DNA from: Allobosea sp. UNC402CLCol
Lineage (GTDB): Bacteria > Pseudomonadota > Alphaproteobacteria > Rhizobiales > Beijerinckiaceae
Direction of reading: 5' to 3'
Assembly: GCF_000745475.1 (NCBI RefSeq)
Contig: NZ_JQJJ01000013.1
Coordinates: 186,001-250,000 of the forward strand
DNA length: 64,000 nt
Part shown: positions 8,877 through 17,738 of the stretch, in pieces
Position numbering within the stretch: position 1 is the first letter of the stretch
Layout: every line of letters begins with the position of its first letter
Made by a program: the position numbers and the translations under genes
The notes under the pieces: model-generated
What the model saw: the letters and a program-made list of their open reading frames with translations, nothing else
Told to the model about the DNA's origin: nothing
The model's database searches: none

Positions 8877-9781
8877 GGATCGTCGCGGGTGAGTTCGAGG
8901 GCGCGCGCATAGACCTTGCGCCGCGGCTGGCCCAGCTCGGCCGCGACCTGCGCCACCGCCTCCTTGAGCGAGACCTTCGCCAGCGCCACGCGCAGCCGCT
9001 CATCGATCGCCTCATCGGTGGGAACGAGATCGACGGCGCCTGGCGGGCCGATGATGACGACGATCTCGCCGCGCGCCTCCTCCTGCGTCTCGTAATGCGC
9101 GGCCAGCTCGGGGAGGGTGCCGCGCCTGACCGTCTCGTAGAACTTCGTCAGTTCGCGCGCGACAGCGCCCGGCCTTGGGCCCAGCACAGCGGCGGCATCA
9201 GCCAGCATCTCGGCGAGGCGGCGGGGCGATTCGAAGAAGACCAGCGTGCCGGGAATGGCGGCGAGCTCGGTCAGCCGGGTGCGGCGCCCTCCCGATTTGG
9301 GAGGCAGAAAGCCCTCGAAGAAGAAGCGGTCCGTCGGGAGCCCGGCGAGCACCAGCGCCGCCAGCACGGCGGAGGGGCCGGGAATACCCGTAACCGGCAG
9401 GCCTTCCGCCACCAGTTCGGCCACGAGCTTGTAGCCGGGATCGGAAACGAGCGGCGTCCCGGCATCCGAGATCAAAGCGAGCTTGCCGCCTTCGCGCAGC
9501 TTCGCCAGCACCTTCGGGCGCATCTGCGCGGCGTTGTGCTCGTGATAGGGCAGGAGCGGCGTCGAGATGCCGTAATGCGCCAGCAGCGTCTTCGAGGTGC
9601 GGGTGTCCTCGGCCAGGACCGCATCGGCGGCGGCGAGCGTCGCGAGCGCCCGGAAGGAGATGTCGCGCAGGTTTCCGATCGGCGTGGCGACGATGTGCAG
9701 CCCCGGTGACAGCGGCTCGGCCTCGGCCTTGAGACCGAAGGCGGTGTAGCTGGCGGGGCGGGGCGGAGCGGCGTTCGACAT
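8873..9781 (-). CDS. rsmI: 16S rRNA (cytidine(1402)-2'-O)-methyltransferase
   Basis: SAM-dependent 2'-O-methylation of C1402 in the decoding centre of 16S rRNA. Tetrapyrrole-methylase fold motifs are VATPIGNLRDISFRA, AEDTRTSKTLLAHYG, LISDAGTPLVSDPG and FFFEGFLP, all in the expected order. The frame is open back to 9919, but ATG at 9781 (MSNAAPPRPA) places the methylase start at the usual distance, giving about 302 residues. No strong ribosome-binding site separates the candidates. It diverges from the LpoA-like lipoprotein gene across 173 bp, a conserved arrangement in proteobacteria. Confidence 0.94.
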   Translation of the reverse strand: MSNAAPPRPASYTAFGLKAEAEPLSPGLHIVATPIGNLRDISFRALATLAAADAVLAEDTRTSKTLLAHYGISTPLLPYHEHNAAQMRPKVLAKLREGGKLALISDAGTPLVSDPGYKLVAELVAEGLPVTGIPGPSAVLAALVLAGLPTDRFFFEGFLPPKSGGRRTRLTELAAIPGTLVFFESPRRLAEMLADAAAVLGPRPGAVARELTKFYETVRRGTLPELAAHYETQEEARGEIVVIIGPPGAVDLVPTDEAIDERLRVALAKVSLKEAVAQVAAELGQPRRKVYARALELTRDDP

Positions 9782-9954
9782 GGCCGCAAGCTGCCACAGC
9801 GCCCCCGGCCGCGCCATGGCGTGCGTGCGACGGGCCCGATGCAACCCATAGTTAACAACTTGAAAATAGCATGTGGCACTGGCACGAGAGTCCCGCGGGG
9901 GGACTGTATCACCGGGCAAGGCTTTGCCGGCCCGGTCACGACTGGAGATCGCCC

Positions 9955-11160
9955 GTGTTGCACCATCGGCACTTCGTACCGGTTCTGCGGTTCAAGGCGG
10001 GCGCGCTGGCCGTCTCCCTGTCCTTGCTGCTCGCGAGCTGCAGCGGTGGCCCCGCCGGCCTGCCGGGCTTCGACGGCCCCGCCTCAACGGAACCGGCCGC
10101 GCCAAGCGGCCAGACCATCGGCACCGGCAAGGTCAAGGTCGGCCTCATCCTGCCGCTCGGCGCCGAAGGCCAGGGCGGCGTGGTCGGCAATTCACTCAAG
10201 AACGCCGCCGAGATGGCCCTGGCCGAATTCCCCAACGCGGACCTGACGCTGCTGGTCAAGGACGACCGCGGCACGCCGGAAGGCGCGCGCGCCGCGGCGC
10301 AGGAAGCGATCTCGGAAGGCGCCGAACTCATCATCGGGCCGCTCTTCGCCCCGACCGTGCAGGCGGCGGGACAGGTGGCGCGGGCGGCCAACCGGCCGGT
10401 CATCGCCTTCTCCAGCGATTCCAACGTCGCCTCGCGCGGCGTCTACCTGCTCTCCTTCCCGCCCGAGAACGACGTCAACCGCGTCATCGCCTATGCCGCG
10501 CAGCAGGGCCGCAAATCCTTCGCCGCGCTGCTGCCCGACACCGCCTATGGCAAGGTCGTCGAGGCCGCCTTCCAGCAGGCGGTGGCGGCACGCGGCGCCC
10601 GCGTCGCGGCGATCGAGCATTTCGGCTCCGACCCGGCCGCGATGCGCACAGCCGTCCAGCGCCTGATGCCCTCGCTGCAGCAGGCAGATGCGCTCTTCGT
10701 TCCGGCCGCGGCCGATGCGATGCCGGCGCTCGGGCAGGCGCTGCAGCAGGCCGGCTTCGACCCGCGCAAGGTGAAGCCCCTCGGCACCGGCGTCTGGAAC
10801 GACAGCGGCATCGCACAGGTGCAGGCGATCCAGGGCGGCTGGTTCGCCTCGCCCGACACGGCCGGGTTCAACGCCTTCGCGGGACGCTACCAGCAGCGCT
10901 TCAACAGCAGCCCGACCCGCACCGCGACCCTCTCCTACGACGCGGTTTCGCTGGCGGCGGCACTGGCGCGCACGCAAGGCTCGCAGCGCTTCTCCGAGGC
11001 GGTGCTGACCAATGCCTCGGGCTTCGCGGGAGCCGACGGCGTCTTCCGCTTCCGGCCGGACGGGCAGGTCGAGCGCGGGCTCGCGGTGCTCGAACTGCGC
11101 AACGGCCAGATCGTCACGATCAACGCCGCGCCGCGCGATCTCGGCCCGCGTTCGCAGTAG
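9955..11160 (+). CDS. Penicillin-binding protein activator-like lipoprotein (LppC/LpoA family)
   Basis: A 401-residue predicted lipoprotein. It has a lipobox L-A-S-C with lipidated Cys29, then a periplasmic binding-protein type I fold (Peripla_BP_6) from VKVGLILPLG through ELIIGPLFAPTVQA to the C-terminus. The frame is open to 9871, but GTG at 9955 is chosen because GGAG lies about 6 nt upstream and the signal peptide begins there. The family name comes from LpoA, which stimulates PBP1A in gammaproteobacteria. Alphaproteobacterial members lack the N-terminal TPR domain, as here. Whether it activates a penicillin-binding protein in this organism is inferred only from its position beside rsmI. 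Confidence 0.85.
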   Translation: MLHHRHFVPVLRFKAGALAVSLSLLLASCSGGPAGLPGFDGPASTEPAAPSGQTIGTGKVKVGLILPLGAEGQGGVVGNSLKNAAEMALAEFPNADLTLLVKDDRGTPEGARAAAQEAISEGAELIIGPLFAPTVQAAGQVARAANRPVIAFSSDSNVASRGVYLLSFPPENDVNRVIAYAAQQGRKSFAALLPDTAYGKVVEAAFQQAVAARGARVAAIEHFGSDPAAMRTAVQRLMPSLQQADALFVPAAADAMPALGQALQQAGFDPRKVKPLGTGVWNDSGIAQVQAIQGGWFASPDTAGFNAFAGRYQQRFNSSPTRTATLSYDAVSLAAALARTQGSQRFSEAVLTNASGFAGADGVFRFRPDGQVERGLAVLELRNGQIVTINAAPRDLGPRSQ

Positions 11161-11175
11161 CGCTGCCGTACCGAC

Positions 11176-11205
11176 AAAAAGGCCGGGCAAATGCCCGGCC
11201 TTTTG
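11176..11205. terminator. Bidirectional rho-independent terminator
   Basis: A perfect 8-bp stem GGCCGGGC / GCCCGGCC (11181-11188 with 11193-11200) closes a 4-nt loop. It is flanked by AAAAA on the left and TTTT on the right, so it works on both strands. It lies between the convergent LppC-like and redoxin genes. Confidence 0.92.
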
Positions 11206-11225
11206 CATTTGAGCGCTGACAGAGC

Positions 11226-11864
11226 TCAGCTCGCCGGCGCGTATTTCACCGCGCAGCCATAAGCCTTGGTGCTGGCCTCGGAGACCGGCTTGCCGGCCTT
11301 CAGCTCGGCGACCGCCTGCCGAACATAGCTCTTCGCGCCATTGAGGCTCGCGGGGTTCGAGGACGGCTTGTCGTCGATCGCACCCATATAGGCGAGCGTG
11401 CCCTTGGGATCGATGATGTACATGTGCGGCGTGGTCTGGGCGCCATAAGCGCGCGCCACCTGGCTCTTCGGGTCGAGCAGGATGCCGGCGGGGGCGGCGT
11501 CGCGCTGGACGGTCAGCTCCTTCGCCTTCGCCGCCTCGACATAGCCCTGCTCGCCGGGCGGCGAGGAGATCACCGAGAGCCAGACGATGCCCTCCTTGGC
11601 CATGTCCTTCTGCAACGTCTGCATGGTGGCGCTGTTGTAGTGCTTGCGGACATAGGGGCAGTCGTGATTGGTCCATTCGAGGATCACGGTCTTGCCGGCG
11701 AATTCCTGGAGATTGCGGGTCTTGCCCTCGATATCGACCGCCTGGAAGGCCGGCGCGGGCTGGCCGACGCGGGCGGCGCCTTCAGCGAAGGCCGCACCGG
11801 TCGTGAGCGAAAACCCGGCAAGAGCGAGGCCGGCGATGAAAGTCTGTCTGGTCAGGCTTTTCAT
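11226..11864 (-). CDS. Exported redoxin (AhpC/TSA, thioredoxin-like fold)
   Basis: A 212-residue periplasmic thioredoxin-fold protein. The signal peptide runs to about residue 27 (GAAFA). The redoxin domain follows, with GQPAPAFQAVDIEGK, the active-site stretch NHDCPYVRKHY (one Cys, no CxxC) and the cis-Pro segment TTPHMYIIDP. A second Cys occurs near the end in GCAVKY. The single peroxidatic-type Cys suggests a peroxiredoxin-like or thiol-transfer role rather than a classical TlpA reductase. It is followed on the same strand, in transcription order, by nothing close, but lies 21 nt downstream of the DsbD-like gene, which is probably its electron donor. Confidence 0.86.
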   Translation of the reverse strand: MKSLTRQTFIAGLALAGFSLTTGAAFAEGAARVGQPAPAFQAVDIEGKTRNLQEFAGKTVILEWTNHDCPYVRKHYNSATMQTLQKDMAKEGIVWLSVISSPPGEQGYVEAAKAKELTVQRDAAPAGILLDPKSQVARAYGAQTTPHMYIIDPKGTLAYMGAIDDKPSSNPASLNGAKSYVRQAVAELKAGKPVSEASTKAYGCAVKYAPAS

Positions 11865-11885
11865 GTCTGTCTCCCTGGTTGGAAT

Positions 11886-14087
11886 CTACGGCGTGTTGGC
11901 CGCGGTCTTATCCCGGCCCGCCGCGCGTTCGGCGGCCGCGATCACGGCATCCGGCGTCAGGAGCTGCGGCAGGATCTCGGCCTGCCCGTCCTTGCGCGCC
12001 GGATAGAACAGGTAGAGCGGCACGCCGGCGCGTCCCTGCTCGGCCAGCGCCTGGGCGATGCGGGAATCGCGGTTGGTCCAGTCCGCCTTGAGATAGGTGA
12101 CGCCGAGCCTGGCAAAAGCATCCTTCACCTCCTGCCGCGAGAGAGCGACGCGTTCATTGGCGAGGCAGGTGATGCACCAGGCGGCGGTGAAGTTGACGAA
12201 GACCGGCTTGCCCTGCCCCTGCAGCGTGGCGACGCGCTCAGGGCTCCAGGCCTGGATATCCCCGGCCCGCGCCTCCGCATTGGTGCCCGGCACGGCGTTC
12301 TCGACGGTGAACCAGCCGGCGCCGAGCGCGACCAGCACGGCCAGCACAGTCCCGAAGGCGCGGCGCGGCAGGGAGCCACGGGTGACGCCGACGAGCCAGA
12401 CGACGAAACCCGCCGCCAGCACGGCGACCAGCGCCGCCAGCACGCCCTGCGGGCCGGTCTGGACCGAAGCGACCCAGATCAGCCAGATCGCGGTCGCGAA
12501 CATCGGGAAGGCGAAGGCCTGCTTCAGCACCAGCATCCAGCGGCCGGGCTTCGGCAGCAGCCTGAGCAGGCCCGGCGCGAAGGAGAGCGCCACCACCGGC
12601 AGAGCGAAGCCGAGGGCCAGCGCCATGAAGACCGAGAGCGCGAGCGCCGGCGGTTGCGTTACCGCATAGCCCATCGCCGCGCCCATGAAGGGCGCCGTGC
12701 AGGGCGTGGCGACGACGACGGCGAGCACGCCGGTCATGAAGGCGCCGAGGCGTCCGCCCCGGCTGGCGAGCCCGTCACCGAGGCCAACCACCGCGCCGCC
12801 GATCTCGAAGGCGCCGATCAGGTTGAGCCCGATCAGCACCATCACCACGGCAAGCGCGATCACCAGCAGCGGCGACTGGAGCTGGAAACCCCAGCCGACG
12901 CTACCGCCGAGCGCACTCAGCGCAATGACAGCTCCGGCCAGCACCAGGAAGGTCAGCAGCACGCCGCAGAGGAAGATCAGGCCCTGCTCACGCGTCTCAG
13001 TGCGGCTGCGATGCGCCGTCTGAGCGAAGCCAAGCGCCTTGATGAACAGCACCGGCAGCACGCAGGGCATCAGGTTGAGGATGAGCCCGCCGGCGAAGGC
13101 GAAGGCCAGCGCGGCGAGCAGCGTGAGGTCGGCGCCTTCCGCCGGGACGGGAATCCGCACGACCGCCGGGCGGGGCGCGTTGGAACCGGTCTCGGCCGCT
13201 TTGGAGACCAGTGCCGGATCGGCATCGGCCACCAGCGTCAGCGCACGCGGCACGCCATCCTGCCTGAAGGTCAGGACGCCGGAGATATCAGGCTGCTCCA
13301 GCTTGAAGGCACTGGAGCGGGTCAGCGTCAGGCCCGGCACATCGCCGGCTTTCATGGGCTGGTCGGCGGCGTGCTCGATCAGCGTGTCGGAGATCGGAAA
13401 GAAGCGCAGATCGCTCGCGCCGGCCGGAAGGCCGGGCAGTGCCAAGGCGAGGTTGTCGCCATCGGCACTCAGCCTGCCACGGAAGCCGGCCGGCTTCGGC
13501 AGGGCGGCGAGCGCGGCATCGATGCGCTGCTGCGCCGCCTCATCGACTGCGCTTGCCGCGCCGACGGCCAGGTCGAGCGTGAAGCTGCCTTCCTCGGGAA
13601 TGCAGATCTTTTCGCAGACCAGCCAGGTCGCGTTCGCCTTGAGCGAAAAGGTCTCGCCGGGCCTGGCATCGGCCGGCACGGTGATCTCGACCGGCAGCAG
13701 GACCTCGCCCTCGAAGCCGAAATTCACCAGCGGCTCGACGCGGATGGCACGCGGCGCCGGCCAGGCGATGTCTCCGGCCTTCGCGCCGGCCGGCAGATCC
13801 CACTGAATCTGCGTCGGCTCGCCGGAATCGCCGGGGTTCAGCCAATAGGTATGCCAGTGCGGGGCGAGCTTCTGGGTCAGCGCCACGTGGAAGTGCTCGC
13901 CGGGCGCGACCGTGTCGCGGCTCGACAGCAGCGTGGCGGTGACCCGCTGGGAGGTGACGGCCGCCGATTCGGCGGCAAGCGCCGCGCCCGGCAACGCCAG
14001 CCCCAGGGCCAGCAGGGCGCCGGTCAGAAGCCGCCGGGCCGAAACGCCGCGCGCCCTGTCAGGTCTTTCGGAATACGGCGCCATCAT
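11886..14087 (-). CDS. DsbD/ScsB-like thiol:disulfide interchange protein
   Basis: A membrane electron relay of about 733 residues in three modules. After a signal peptide (ending ALA before AESAAVT) comes a periplasmic ScsB-type domain with the Cys pair CEKIC-I-PEEG. About eight membrane helices follow, with redox cysteines in NLMPCVLP and ATPCTAPFMG. The C-terminal thioredoxin-like domain has AWCITC (WCxxC). Such proteins carry electrons from cytoplasmic thioredoxin to periplasmic thiol proteins. Possible starts are ATG 14108, 14087 and 14084. 14087 is used here, but the choice does not affect the mature protein. The downstream redoxin is a likely partner. Confidence 0.9.
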   Translation of the reverse strand: MMAPYSERPDRARGVSARRLLTGALLALGLALPGAALAAESAAVTSQRVTATLLSSRDTVAPGEHFHVALTQKLAPHWHTYWLNPGDSGEPTQIQWDLPAGAKAGDIAWPAPRAIRVEPLVNFGFEGEVLLPVEITVPADARPGETFSLKANATWLVCEKICIPEEGSFTLDLAVGAASAVDEAAQQRIDAALAALPKPAGFRGRLSADGDNLALALPGLPAGASDLRFFPISDTLIEHAADQPMKAGDVPGLTLTRSSAFKLEQPDISGVLTFRQDGVPRALTLVADADPALVSKAAETGSNAPRPAVVRIPVPAEGADLTLLAALAFAFAGGLILNLMPCVLPVLFIKALGFAQTAHRSRTETREQGLIFLCGVLLTFLVLAGAVIALSALGGSVGWGFQLQSPLLVIALAVVMVLIGLNLIGAFEIGGAVVGLGDGLASRGGRLGAFMTGVLAVVVATPCTAPFMGAAMGYAVTQPPALALSVFMALALGFALPVVALSFAPGLLRLLPKPGRWMLVLKQAFAFPMFATAIWLIWVASVQTGPQGVLAALVAVLAAGFVVWLVGVTRGSLPRRAFGTVLAVLVALGAGWFTVENAVPGTNAEARAGDIQAWSPERVATLQGQGKPVFVNFTAAWCITCLANERVALSRQEVKDAFARLGVTYLKADWTNRDSRIAQALAEQGRAGVPLYLFYPARKDGQAEILPQLLTPDAVIAAAERAAGRDKTAANTP

Positions 14088-14271
14088 CCCACTTCTGTCT
14101 GATATCATCGGACCCAGATGCCTCAAACGACCCGTTCATGCCAATGACAAGGCGGTGAGGCAGTGTCTCGGGCGATCCTGCGCCATCGCGCCGCCGCCCG
14201 CAGCGCGCCATGATGTCGCCGCGCACCGCTCCTTATCTCCCGCCTCCGCTGAAATCGCGAGATCCGAGACC

Positions 14272-15120
14272 ATGACGATCCACCCCGCCCTCATCGCCGC
14301 CAATACGGCCGTCATCACCGGCGGCGCCTCCGGCATCGGCTTCGCCGCCGCCCGCGCCTTCGCCGGCCTCGGCATGAGGGTCGCCATCGCCGACAGCGAC
14401 GAGGAAGGGCTGAAGGCCGCCGGGCAGGTGCTCGCCACGCTGGTCGGCGAGCACAACGTGCTGGCGGTCGCGACCGATGTCTCGCATCGCGAGGAGGTCG
14501 CGGCGCTGCAGGAGAAGGTGCTCGCTCGCTTCGGGCGCGTGCATGTGCTGATGAACAATGCCGGGATGCAGCAGGGCAGCGGCATTTTCGGCCCGGCTGA
14601 GACGTGGGAGCGCACCCTCGCGGTCAATCTCGGCGGCATCGTCAACGGCACGCAGATCTTCGGACCGGGCATGGTCGCCCATGGTGCGCCGGCGCTGATC
14701 GTCAACACCGGCTCGAAGCAGGGCATCACCACGCCGCCGGGCAACCCGGCCTACAATGTCTCGAAGGCCGGCGTGAAGGTCTTCACCGAGGCGCTGGCGC
14801 ATGAACTCCGCAACACCGAAGGCTGCAAGGTCAGCGCCCATCTGCTGATCCCCGGCTTCGTCTTCACGCCGCTGACGGCGCGCGGGCGCGTCGAGAAGCC
14901 GGAGGGTGCCTGGACACCGGAGCAGACCGTCGATTTCATGCTGGAGCGGCTGAAGGCCGGCGACTTCTACATCCTCTGCCCGGATGACGAGACGACGCGC
15001 ACCCTCGACGAGAAGCGCATGGCATGGGCGATGGGCGACATCATCGAGAACCGCCCGCCGCTCTCGCGCTGGCACAAGGATTATGGCGAGGCGTTCAAAG
15101 CCTTCGTCGCAAAGACCTAG
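14272..15120 (+). CDS. Short-chain dehydrogenase/reductase
   Basis: A 282-residue classical SDR. The NAD(P)-binding motif is TGGASGIG near residue 17, the structural NNAG motif is present, and the catalytic Tyr-x-x-x-Lys lies in AYNVSKAGVK. The Asp ending strand 2 (IADSDEEG) favours NAD over NADP. The frame extends upstream to 13912, but ATG 14272 gives the normal SDR N-terminus. Substrate unknown. The gene stands alone and its TAG stop shares the tetranucleotide CTAG with the stop codon of the convergent ABC ATPase gene. Confidence 0.88.
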   Translation: MTIHPALIAANTAVITGGASGIGFAAARAFAGLGMRVAIADSDEEGLKAAGQVLATLVGEHNVLAVATDVSHREEVAALQEKVLARFGRVHVLMNNAGMQQGSGIFGPAETWERTLAVNLGGIVNGTQIFGPGMVAHGAPALIVNTGSKQGITTPPGNPAYNVSKAGVKVFTEALAHELRNTEGCKVSAHLLIPGFVFTPLTARGRVEKPEGAWTPEQTVDFMLERLKAGDFYILCPDDETTRTLDEKRMAWAMGDIIENRPPLSRWHKDYGEAFKAFVAKT

Positions 15121-15908
15121 ATCGCCGCGCCATCCGTCACGATGTCGGCGCCGAGCCCTTGCCGGACAGCGCGGACGATCTCGGCCTCCGCCGCCGCGCC
15201 ACGCCTGCGCGGACGAGCGGCATCGATGCGGTGCTCGGCGATGATCTGGCCGGGCGCGCCCGAGAGGATCACGACACGGTCGGCGAGATAGGCGGCCTCG
15301 TCGATGTCATGGGTGACGAAGAGCACGGTCTTGCCGGTGCGCTGCCAGACGCGGATCAATTCGTCCTGCAGGTTCTCGCGCGTCAGGGCGTCGAGCGCCG
15401 AGAAGGGCTCGTCCATCAGCAGGATCTCGGGCTCGACCGCGAGCGCACGCGCCAGCGAGACGCGCTGGCGCTGGCCGCCGGAGAGCTGATGCGGCCAGCG
15501 TTGCGCGAGCCCGCCCAACCCGACGAGATCGAGCATCTCCTGCGCCTTCTTCAGGCGCTCGCCGCGCGATGTCCGGCCTTCGAGGCCGAAGCCGACATTC
15601 GAGATCACCTTGCGCCAGGGCAGCAGCCGCGAATCCTGGAAGACCAGGGCGACAGGGCGACGCGCATTGTCCTTCGCGTGGATGACGACCTCGCCGCCGC
15701 TCGGCTTCGCAAGGCCCGCGATGACGCGCAACAGGGTGGACTTGCCGACGCCGGAGGGGCCGACAATGGCGAGGAACTCGCCGCGCCCGACCTTAAGGTC
15801 GAGCTTGCGCAGCACTTCGGTCTGTTCGCCGTCGCGGGTGAAGGTCAGCGACAGGCCCTTGATCTCGATCACGCTCTTCTCGATCACGCTTTCCAACGCA
15901 GCACCCAT
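15117..15908 (-). CDS. ABC transporter ATP-binding protein (nitrate/sulfonate/taurine type)
   Basis: A 263-residue ATPase of the SsuB/TauB/NrtD family. Walker A GPSGVGKST is near residue 52, the Q-loop is in VFQDSRLLPW, the signature is LSGGQRQRV, Walker B is ILLMDEPFSALD and the H-loop is VTHDIDEA. LPW after the Q-loop glutamine is characteristic of this importer class. The start overlaps the end of the permease gene by 25 nt. Last gene of a three-gene importer operon. The substrate is not identifiable from the ATPase. Confidence 0.9.
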   Translation of the reverse strand: MGAALESVIEKSVIEIKGLSLTFTRDGEQTEVLRKLDLKVGRGEFLAIVGPSGVGKSTLLRVIAGLAKPSGGEVVIHAKDNARRPVALVFQDSRLLPWRKVISNVGFGLEGRTSRGERLKKAQEMLDLVGLGGLAQRWPHQLSGGQRQRVSLARALAVEPEILLMDEPFSALDALTRENLQDELIRVWQRTGKTVLFVTHDIDEAAYLADRVVILSGAPGQIIAEHRIDAARPRRRGAAAEAEIVRAVRQGLGADIVTDGAAI

Positions 15909-16636
15909 CTCTGGAAGGCGACGAAGGCCGTGTCGAGCAGCCCGTAGAGCGCCGCCATCGTCAGCATGTAGACCACGACGATGTCGGTCGCGAGCAGGCT
16001 GGACGCCTGCATCATGCGCTGGCCGACGCCGGCGACACCGAAGATCTCGGCCGCGACCACCGCCATCCAGGCCTGGCCGAGCGCCGTGCGAAAACCGACG
16101 AGGATGCCCGGCATCGCCGCCGGCAGCAGGATCTTGAACAGGCGCTGCCAGGGCGAGCGGAAGCCGAAGGCGTCGGCGACCTCGACGAGGTCGCGGTCGA
16201 CACCGCGGATCGCGCCCTGCGCCGCGAAGAAGCTGATCCAGAACACGCCGATGGCGATGATGAAGACCGCCGCGCCCGGTGTGACGCCGAACCAGATGAT
16301 GGCGAAGGGCACCCAGGCGAGGCCGGGCACGGGCCGCAGCACGCGCACGACCCAGGCCGTCGCCTCCTCGGCAATCCGCGACATGCCGACGAGCACGCCG
16401 AGCGCGATGCCGAGGCCGGCGCCGACGAAGAGGCCGACGAAATAATGCCAGAGCGAGCCGAGGATCGCCGCGAGCCAGGCGCCCGAGGACACCTCGCGCA
16501 TGAAGGCCTTGGGCAGCGCGCTCGGCGGCGGCAGGAAGGCGGGGTTCACCCAGCCGAAATAGGGCACCGCCTCCCAGATCAGCAGGAAGGCGATCAGGCC
16601 CAGAAGGGCAAGGGCCGGAGCCCGAAGTCTCTTCAC
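15884..16636 (-). CDS. ABC transporter permease (nitrate/sulfonate/taurine type)
   Basis: About 250 residues with six predicted helices and the BPD_transp_1 EAA-type loop (VDRDLVEVADAFGFRSPWQRLFK, shown here by its key residues E-V-A-D-A-F-G). It resembles SsuC/TauC. The frame continues upstream through the whole binding-protein gene, giving a spurious 620-codon reading. The true start is taken as GTG 16636 (MKRLRAPALA), immediately after the binding-protein stop. It forms the membrane channel with the ATPase downstream and the binding protein upstream. Confidence 0.86.
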   Translation of the reverse strand: MKRLRAPALALLGLIAFLLIWEAVPYFGWVNPAFLPPPSALPKAFMREVSSGAWLAAILGSLWHYFVGLFVGAGLGIALGVLVGMSRIAEEATAWVVRVLRPVPGLAWVPFAIIWFGVTPGAAVFIIAIGVFWISFFAAQGAIRGVDRDLVEVADAFGFRSPWQRLFKILLPAAMPGILVGFRTALGQAWMAVVAAEIFGVAGVGQRMMQASSLLATDIVVVYMLTMAALYGLLDTAFVAFQRWVLRWKA

Positions 16637-16641
16637 AGTGG

Positions 16642-17667
16642 TCAGCCGCCCGCCTTGATCGCGCGCTCGTAGTACTGGGTCTCGAACAATCCGTCGAACG
16701 GCAATTCCTTGTCGAGCGAGCCGAGCTTGACCTGATAGGCCTGCATGGCGCGCGCGGGCTCGATGATCTTGCGCGGATCGATCTCGAAGACGCTTGCCGG
16801 CGAGCCCAGCGCCTTCCGGATCAGCTCGGGATCGACGATGCCCTTGCCGAGCGCGGCGCCGACATGCGGCGCGGCTTTGGCCGGGTCGGCCTTGATCAGC
16901 GCCGCCGCCTTGACGAGGCTTGAGACGAGGTTCTGGACGGCGTCGGGGTTCTTGGTGGCGAAGGCGCCGGAGACGGCGACGACCGTGCCCGGCTGGCCCG
17001 GGAAGACCTCCTCGCCGCCGGCAACCAGCTTGATCGCGCTGTTGCGGCTCTGGAGGATGGTCAGCGCCGGTTCGCGCACGCTGCCGCCGTCGACCGCGCC
17101 GGCCAGGATCGCCTGCTGGGTCGCGTCGATGCCCATCGGCACGATCTCGACATCGGCCTTGTCGACCTTCGCGACCTCCCAGAGCCAGTATTGCAGCGTG
17201 GTGTTGGGCACCGAGCCGGCCGGCTGGGTGGCGAGGCGGGCCGGCTTGCCATTTGCCGCCTTGAACGCCTTGAAGGCGGCCGCAGCCGCGGTGCCGGCCG
17301 TGAAGAACTTCGACAGCGACGGCGCGGCGACGACGACATTCTCGCCGATGGCGGTCGAGGCGACGACGCGGACATCGATGCCGCGCGAGCGAGCGACGGC
17401 CAGCGGGGCCACGCCGGCGACGTAGATGTCGAGCGTGCCCGAGGCGAGCGCCTGGATCATGTTCGGGCCGGATTCGAAGACGGTGACCGCGCTTTCGAGG
17501 CCGCCCTGCTTCAACCAGCCCTCGCCATTGGCGACGAAGAAGGGCGCGGTGCCGACGACCGGGATGTAACCGACCCGTGCCGTGACGGCCTGGGCACGAG
17601 CCGCGCCGGCGAACGGGGCCGCCGCTGCCAGGGTCGCACCCGCGATGAGAAACTGGCGGCGATCCAT
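16642..17667 (-). CDS. ABC transporter substrate-binding protein (SsuA/TauA/NrtA-like)
   Basis: A 341-residue periplasmic protein. The Tat-like signal is MDRRQFLIAG..., with processing after ARA near residue 25. The NMT1/SBP_bac type domain begins with RVGYIPVVGTAPFFVAN. Conserved motifs include ALASGTLDI and AGAVDGGSVREPA. GAGAGGA sits 8 nt before ATG 17667. It is the first gene of the importer operon and diverges from an Lrp-type regulator across 160 bp of unusually AT-rich DNA. Candidate ligands are sulfonates, nitrate or aromatic acids. Nothing in the sequence decides between them. Confidence 0.88.
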   Translation of the reverse strand: MDRRQFLIAGATLAAAAPFAGAARAQAVTARVGYIPVVGTAPFFVANGEGWLKQGGLESAVTVFESGPNMIQALASGTLDIYVAGVAPLAVARSRGIDVRVVASTAIGENVVVAAPSLSKFFTAGTAAAAAFKAFKAANGKPARLATQPAGSVPNTTLQYWLWEVAKVDKADVEIVPMGIDATQQAILAGAVDGGSVREPALTILQSRNSAIKLVAGGEEVFPGQPGTVVAVSGAFATKNPDAVQNLVSSLVKAAALIKADPAKAAPHVGAALGKGIVDPELIRKALGSPASVFEIDPRKIIEPARAMQAYQVKLGSLDKELPFDGLFETQYYERAIKAGG

Positions 17668-17713
17668 CGTTCAAATCCTCTCGCAAGACGGCGCCAAAAC
17701 AGCACCCATTGAC

Positions 17714-17738
17714 AGATGGAGAAAAGGATTTTCTATCT
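17714..17738. promoter_or_regulatory. Candidate Lrp-family operator between divergent genes
   Basis: Inverted repeat AGAT-gg-AGAAAA-gga-TTTTCT-ATCT in the AT-rich gap between the importer operon and the Lrp-like gene. The inner arms AGAAAA (17720-17725) and TTTTCT (17729-17734) are perfect. The same gap holds the related direct pair ATTCTCTTATGA (17771-17782) and ATTTTCTCCTATGA (17801-17814). Lrp-type regulators typically bind such degenerate AT-rich palindromes in series. Binding is inferred. Confidence 0.5.

Noticed and set aside
11424..14102. 892-codon plus-strand reading frame opposite the DsbD-like gene
   Set aside because: It has low-complexity Arg/Gly/Glu/His composition and no recognisable domain. 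It is exactly antisense to a well-supported gene and is an artefact of high GC content.
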